Source of the DNA: Pedobacter sp.
GTDB taxonomy: Bacteria; Bacteroidota; Bacteroidia; Sphingobacteriales; Sphingobacteriaceae
Direction: 5' to 3'
NCBI GenBank assembly: GCA_028287885.1
Contig: JAQBOT010000024.1
Coordinates: 1-8,194 of the forward strand
Length of the DNA stretch: 8,194 bases
The notes below the pieces were generated by a model. The model made no database searches, was not told the origin of the DNA, and saw only the letters and a program-made list of their open reading frames with translations. The translations under genes and the position numbers were made by a program. Positions 6,072-8,194 of the stretch are shown piece after piece (positions within the stretch are counted from its first letter, which is position 1; each line of letters begins with the position of its first letter).

Positions 6072-6099
6072 GATAACTATAAAAATAGTAGTATATTTA
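6069..6099 (+). promoter_or_regulatory. candidate promoter of the BlaI-M56 operon
   Basis: TTTG (6069-6072), a 19-nt spacer and TATATTTA (6092-6099) fit the Bacteroidota -33/-7 consensus with one mismatch in TAnnTTTG. The start would be near 6105, giving a leader of about 19 nt that contains the AAGGAG at 6115-6120, a good Shine-Dalgarno for the ATG at 6124. The overlap with both palindromes supports autoregulation. Confidence 0.5.
6076..6089. promoter_or_regulatory. predicted BlaI-family operator, copy 2
   Basis: ACTAT-AAAA-ATAGT repeats the core of copy 1 exactly, with centres 20 bp apart (about two helical turns). It lies between the candidate -33 and -7 boxes, so a dimer bound here would block RNA polymerase. 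The 15-nt string AACTATAAAAATAGT is identical in both copies. Confidence 0.6.
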
Positions 6100-6123
6100 T
6101 ATAGGCGTAATTAAAAGGAGAAA

Positions 6124-6492
6124 ATGAGAGAGTTGACCAAAGCAGAAGAACAGGTGATGTTGATATTGTGGGACTTAAAAGAAGCACTTGTTAAAGATGT
6201 CATCGAAAAGATCGAGGCTCCAAAACCGGCATACAATACAGTTTCTACCGTGATCCGGGTGTTAGAAGGGAAGGGCTTTGTGGATCATAAAGCAATTGGA
6301 AACACGCACATTTACTTTCCTGTAATTACTGCCGAAGAGTACAAGCATTTTGCGTTTGACAAAGTGATGAACAACTATTTTGAAAATTCGTATCAAAGCC
6401 TGGTTTCCTACCTGGTAAAGCAGAGGAACATGGAAATGGATGACCTCGACGAACTGATTAAATTGGCTGAGCAACTTAAAAATAAAAAGTGA
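6124..6492 (+). CDS. BlaI/MecI/CopY-family transcriptional repressor
   Basis: A 122-residue cytoplasmic repressor of the penicillinase-repressor family (PF03965 type), at the usual length. The winged helix fills residues about 3-67: LTKAEEQVMLILWDL (4-18) is the signature first helix, KPAYNTVSTVIRVLEGKGFV (34-53) holds the recognition helix and start of the wing, and IGNTHIYFPVIT (58-69) completes the wing. The C-terminal helices (about 70-122, including MDDLDELIKLAEQLKNKK) form the dimerisation part. Known relatives bind palindromic operators and are cleaved or released when a BlaR1/MecR1-type membrane protease senses a signal. The twin palindromes just upstream are its likely operator, and the M56 gene follows with its ATG overlapping this stop by one base. 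It has a strong AAGGAG site. No beta-lactamase gene is adjacent, so its regulon is unknown. Confidence 0.92.
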   Translation: MRELTKAEEQVMLILWDLKEALVKDVIEKIEAPKPAYNTVSTVIRVLEGKGFVDHKAIGNTHIYFPVITAEEYKHFAFDKVMNNYFENSYQSLVSYLVKQRNMEMDDLDELIKLAEQLKNKK

Positions 6493-7640
6493 TGAACTGG
6501 ATTTATTACATACTCGAGGCAAACTTATATTTGCTTGCGTTTTATGGTTTCTATCGATGGTTTCTAAAGCAGGAAACATTCTATACATTAAACAGGGTTT
6601 ACCTTCTTGCTAGCACGTTGATGGCATTTTTATTGCCTGTGGTACAAGCGGGTTTTCTGTACAGTTTGATCCCGGGCTCATGGAATCACGATGCAGCATC
6701 CGCTTCGCTATCGGCATCAGCCGAAGACGCTGGCATCCGCTATTTGTCTTTTGAATTTCTGGTCCCGGCAACGTACTTCGGCATTGCATGTTTCTTGTGC
6801 ATCCGCGTACTATGCAACGTATTCGCCATTCTATTCCTTGCCTACAAAGCGAAAAACAATACATACAGGGAAGTGGAATACTTTGAACTCAGCCAAACTG
6901 AAGTTGCTTTTTCCTTCTTCGGCATGCTGTTTTTAAATCCTAATGCCGCTGAAAAGGACATCATCATCAGGCATGAACAAGTTCACATGCAGCAATACCA
7001 CAGTTTAGACACACTACTGCTGGAAATTATTCATGCTTTCAGCTGGTTTAATCCAGTTCTGCCATATTTAAAACAAGATTTGAGTGTCCTGCATGAATTT
7101 ATCGCGGACGACTTAACCAGTTCGGCTCCCTTGCTAGAAAAACACGATTATGCAATGTTATTAATTCAAAACTCGTTGGGCATTCCAGTAAACGCATTAA
7201 CTAAACCAATATATAACCATTCCAGCCTAAAACAACGAATCAAGATGTTAAATCAACCAAAATCAGCAAGCAGAGCCAGGCTCAGTTTGCTGCTCCTACT
7301 GCCCGTAACTTGCGCCATGATTTGTACTTCGACCTTGGCATTTAGCAAAAATTACAAACTGATCGATCTGTATGCCGGTAGTCAAGCCGGAACTCAAACG
7401 ATAAGGCAGGATACAACAAAGCGACTTCCACCGCCAACGCCGCCCCCACCTGCTAAGGCACCTAGAGTGCCCAAAGCATTGAACAGACACGATAACCCGC
7501 CGCCACCGCGGGCGCCCAAAGCTCCAATCGCTGTTAAAGCCGCTCCCATTCCAGCTGTTCCGGCAATAGGGCCTAAGGAGAGCCACATGCCTGTTCCTCC
7601 TCCACCGCCACCGCCGGTTGAGCCAAGCAAAAAGAACTAG
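6492..7640 (+). CDS. M56 (BlaR1/MecR1-type) membrane metallopeptidase with Pro-rich tail
   Basis: A 382-residue membrane protein of peptidase family M56. Helices are evident at about 2-20, 36-60 and 89-118, then a cytoplasmic zinc protease domain with IRHEQVHMQQ (159-168), in which H161/E162/H165 form HExxH, and HEFIADD (201-207) supplying the third ligand. A fourth helix lies at about 262-284. The periplasmic part is unlike classical BlaR1: there is no penicillin-binding sensor with SxxK. Instead it is a proline-rich tail (about 312-378, with PPPTPPPP and a final PVPPPPPPPVEP run) that ends without a TonB C-terminal domain. The ATG at 6492 overlaps the repressor's TGA as TGATG; a GTG immediately before it is also in frame. 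Coupling suggests signal-dependent proteolysis that inactivates the repressor. The signal is unknown. Confidence 0.9.
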   Translation: MNWIYYILEANLYLLAFYGFYRWFLKQETFYTLNRVYLLASTLMAFLLPVVQAGFLYSLIPGSWNHDAASASLSASAEDAGIRYLSFEFLVPATYFGIACFLCIRVLCNVFAILFLAYKAKNNTYREVEYFELSQTEVAFSFFGMLFLNPNAAEKDIIIRHEQVHMQQYHSLDTLLLEIIHAFSWFNPVLPYLKQDLSVLHEFIADDLTSSAPLLEKHDYAMLLIQNSLGIPVNALTKPIYNHSSLKQRIKMLNQPKSASRARLSLLLLLPVTCAMICTSTLAFSKNYKLIDLYAGSQAGTQTIRQDTTKRLPPPTPPPPAKAPRVPKALNRHDNPPPPRAPKAPIAVKAAPIPAVPAIGPKESHMPVPPPPPPPVEPSKKN

Positions 7641-7836
7641 AATTCGAGTAGGACTGTAGCATGATGGCGTTTTTTCAATGAGTTAGTAGGTCGAGATTAA
7701 TATTATTCTGCGGAAGATGTTGTGGAAAAGTTGTTATCTGACCAACTAACTTAAAATCATACAAGCATTATTTCCAAATTATAAGTGAACTGCATGAGCG
7801 TGTCTAAGAAAAGTAGCTATATCTCCTTTTTTCTGA

Positions 7837-8194
7837 TTACATACCAGGGTCTTTTTTACCGACTTTCTTCAAGATTAATTCCATGTTTGAACTGCAGGTT
7901 TCATTGCCGTACCGTTTGGACCAAAGCCCGATTTCCAGGATTATTGGCATGAGATCTAAGCCTTTTTGAGTGGGTTTGTAAATCTTTTTTTGTTTATGTC
8001 CGGCATCTTTTTCCATTGTGATCAACCCTTCTTTCTCAAGATGAATCAGGCGGTCTGCCAGAATGTTGGTTGATATTCCTTCTTCTGACGATAAGAATTC
8101 ATTGTAATAACGCTTACTAAACAGCAAAAGATCACGGATTATTAATAACGTCCATTTATCTCCAAACACTTCCAATCCAAAATTTAGTGGGCAC
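7837..8194 (-). CDS. HxlR-family transcriptional regulator (5' end outside window)
   Basis: A winged-helix regulator of the HxlR family, read from the window edge. At least 118 residues are present and the gene continues past 8194. The visible start is the family signature: a Cys codon at 8193-8191, then PLNFGLEVFGDKWTLLIIRD. The conserved Cys of this CP...GKW motif senses redox or aldehydes in some relatives. The HTH follows (RYYNEFLSSEEGISTNILADRL), then the wing (EKEGLITMEKDAGHKQKKIYKPTQKG) and a final helix (DLMPIILEIGLWSKRYG). An internal TTG at 8175 should not be taken as the start because it would remove the signature. It converges on the M56 gene with a 196-bp gap that holds no clear terminator. 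HxlR proteins often control a divergent detoxification gene, which here would lie outside the window. Confidence 0.88.
   Translation of the reverse strand, partial: CPLNFGLEVFGDKWTLLIIRDLLLFSKRYYNEFLSSEEGISTNILADRLIHLEKEGLITMEKDAGHKQKKIYKPTQKGLDLMPIILEIGLWSKRYGNETCSSNMELILKKVGKKDPGM

Larger units (their letters stand above)
5653..6123. other. repeat-rich divergent intergenic region
   Basis: A 471-bp non-coding stretch between the divergent DUF6266 and BlaI-family genes. Its first half carries three inverted repeats (5681-5696, 5732-5766, 5798-5820). The middle holds an 11-bp-phased GC-rich array (5882-5947). The last 75 bp hold twin operator-like palindromes and a promoter for the BlaI-M56 operon. 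CTAT-TT-ATAG at 5988-5997 resembles the operators but has a 2-bp instead of a 4-bp spacer. I see no tRNA-like structure or convincing small gene. Confidence 0.7.

Noticed and set aside
7296..7630. Two minus-strand frames opposite the end of the M56 gene, one Gly-rich
   Set aside because: Both mirror the proline-rich tail of the M56 protein, which has clear family motifs in its own frame.
7681..7751. Weak inverted repeats (AGTTAGT/ACTAACT; AGTTG/CAACT) between the M56 and HxlR genes
   Set aside because: Short stems, long loops and no T-run; not enough for a terminator call.

Overview
The window looks like a chromosomal segment of a Bacteroidota bacterium, most likely Sphingobacteriaceae (Pedobacter/Mucilaginibacter type). 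The reasons are the DUF6266 protein, the small Gly-rich DUF937-like protein, the BlaI/M56 pair with a proline-rich tail, a lipoprotein phosphatase with a LASC lipobox, AT-rich promoters of the Bacteroidota TTG/TAnnTTTG type, and generally weak Shine-Dalgarno sequences. I see no tRNA, rRNA, CRISPR array, insertion sequence or phage structural block. Nine complete protein genes and one partial gene are supported.

Layout. (1) 25-1484: a DinB-fold protein (+), a Gly-rich DUF937-like protein (-, convergent with DinB) and a PhnB-type VOC/glyoxalase protein (+). This is a loose group of small stress or housekeeping proteins. (2) 1569-3232: a lipoprotein of the AcpA/phospholipase-C-like phosphoesterase family, followed 5 nt later by a small HExxH zincin-like protein. 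The zincin reads 45 bp into the 3' end of an opposing LuxR-type regulator. (3) 3233-3553: an AT-rich intergenic stretch with a possible promoter for the regulator. (4) 3554-5652: a cytoplasmic-looking GH43-like five-bladed propeller protein with an extra N-terminal region and a roughly 95-residue helical insertion, then a convergent DUF6266 protein. (5) 5653-6123: a 471-bp divergent intergenic region rich in inverted repeats, with an 11-bp-phased repeat array and a twin palindromic operator in front of the next operon. (6) 6124-7640: a BlaI-family repressor and an M56 (BlaR1/MecR1-type) membrane metallopeptidase, coupled through TGATG. (7) 7837-8194: an HxlR-family regulator (-), cut by the window edge.

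How the genes fit together. The clearest functional unit is the BlaI-M56 pair: a repressor predicted to bind its own promoter at twin ACTAT-N4-ATAGT palindromes, and a membrane protease predicted to relieve that repression. No beta-lactamase or other effector lies beside it, so the regulon is probably elsewhere. The phosphatase and zincin genes look like a second two-gene operon. The remaining genes look like single units. The most unusual items are the GH43-like protein, which appears to have Asp where the family has its general-acid Glu, and the repeat-dense 5653-6123 region. None of this proves a new system.
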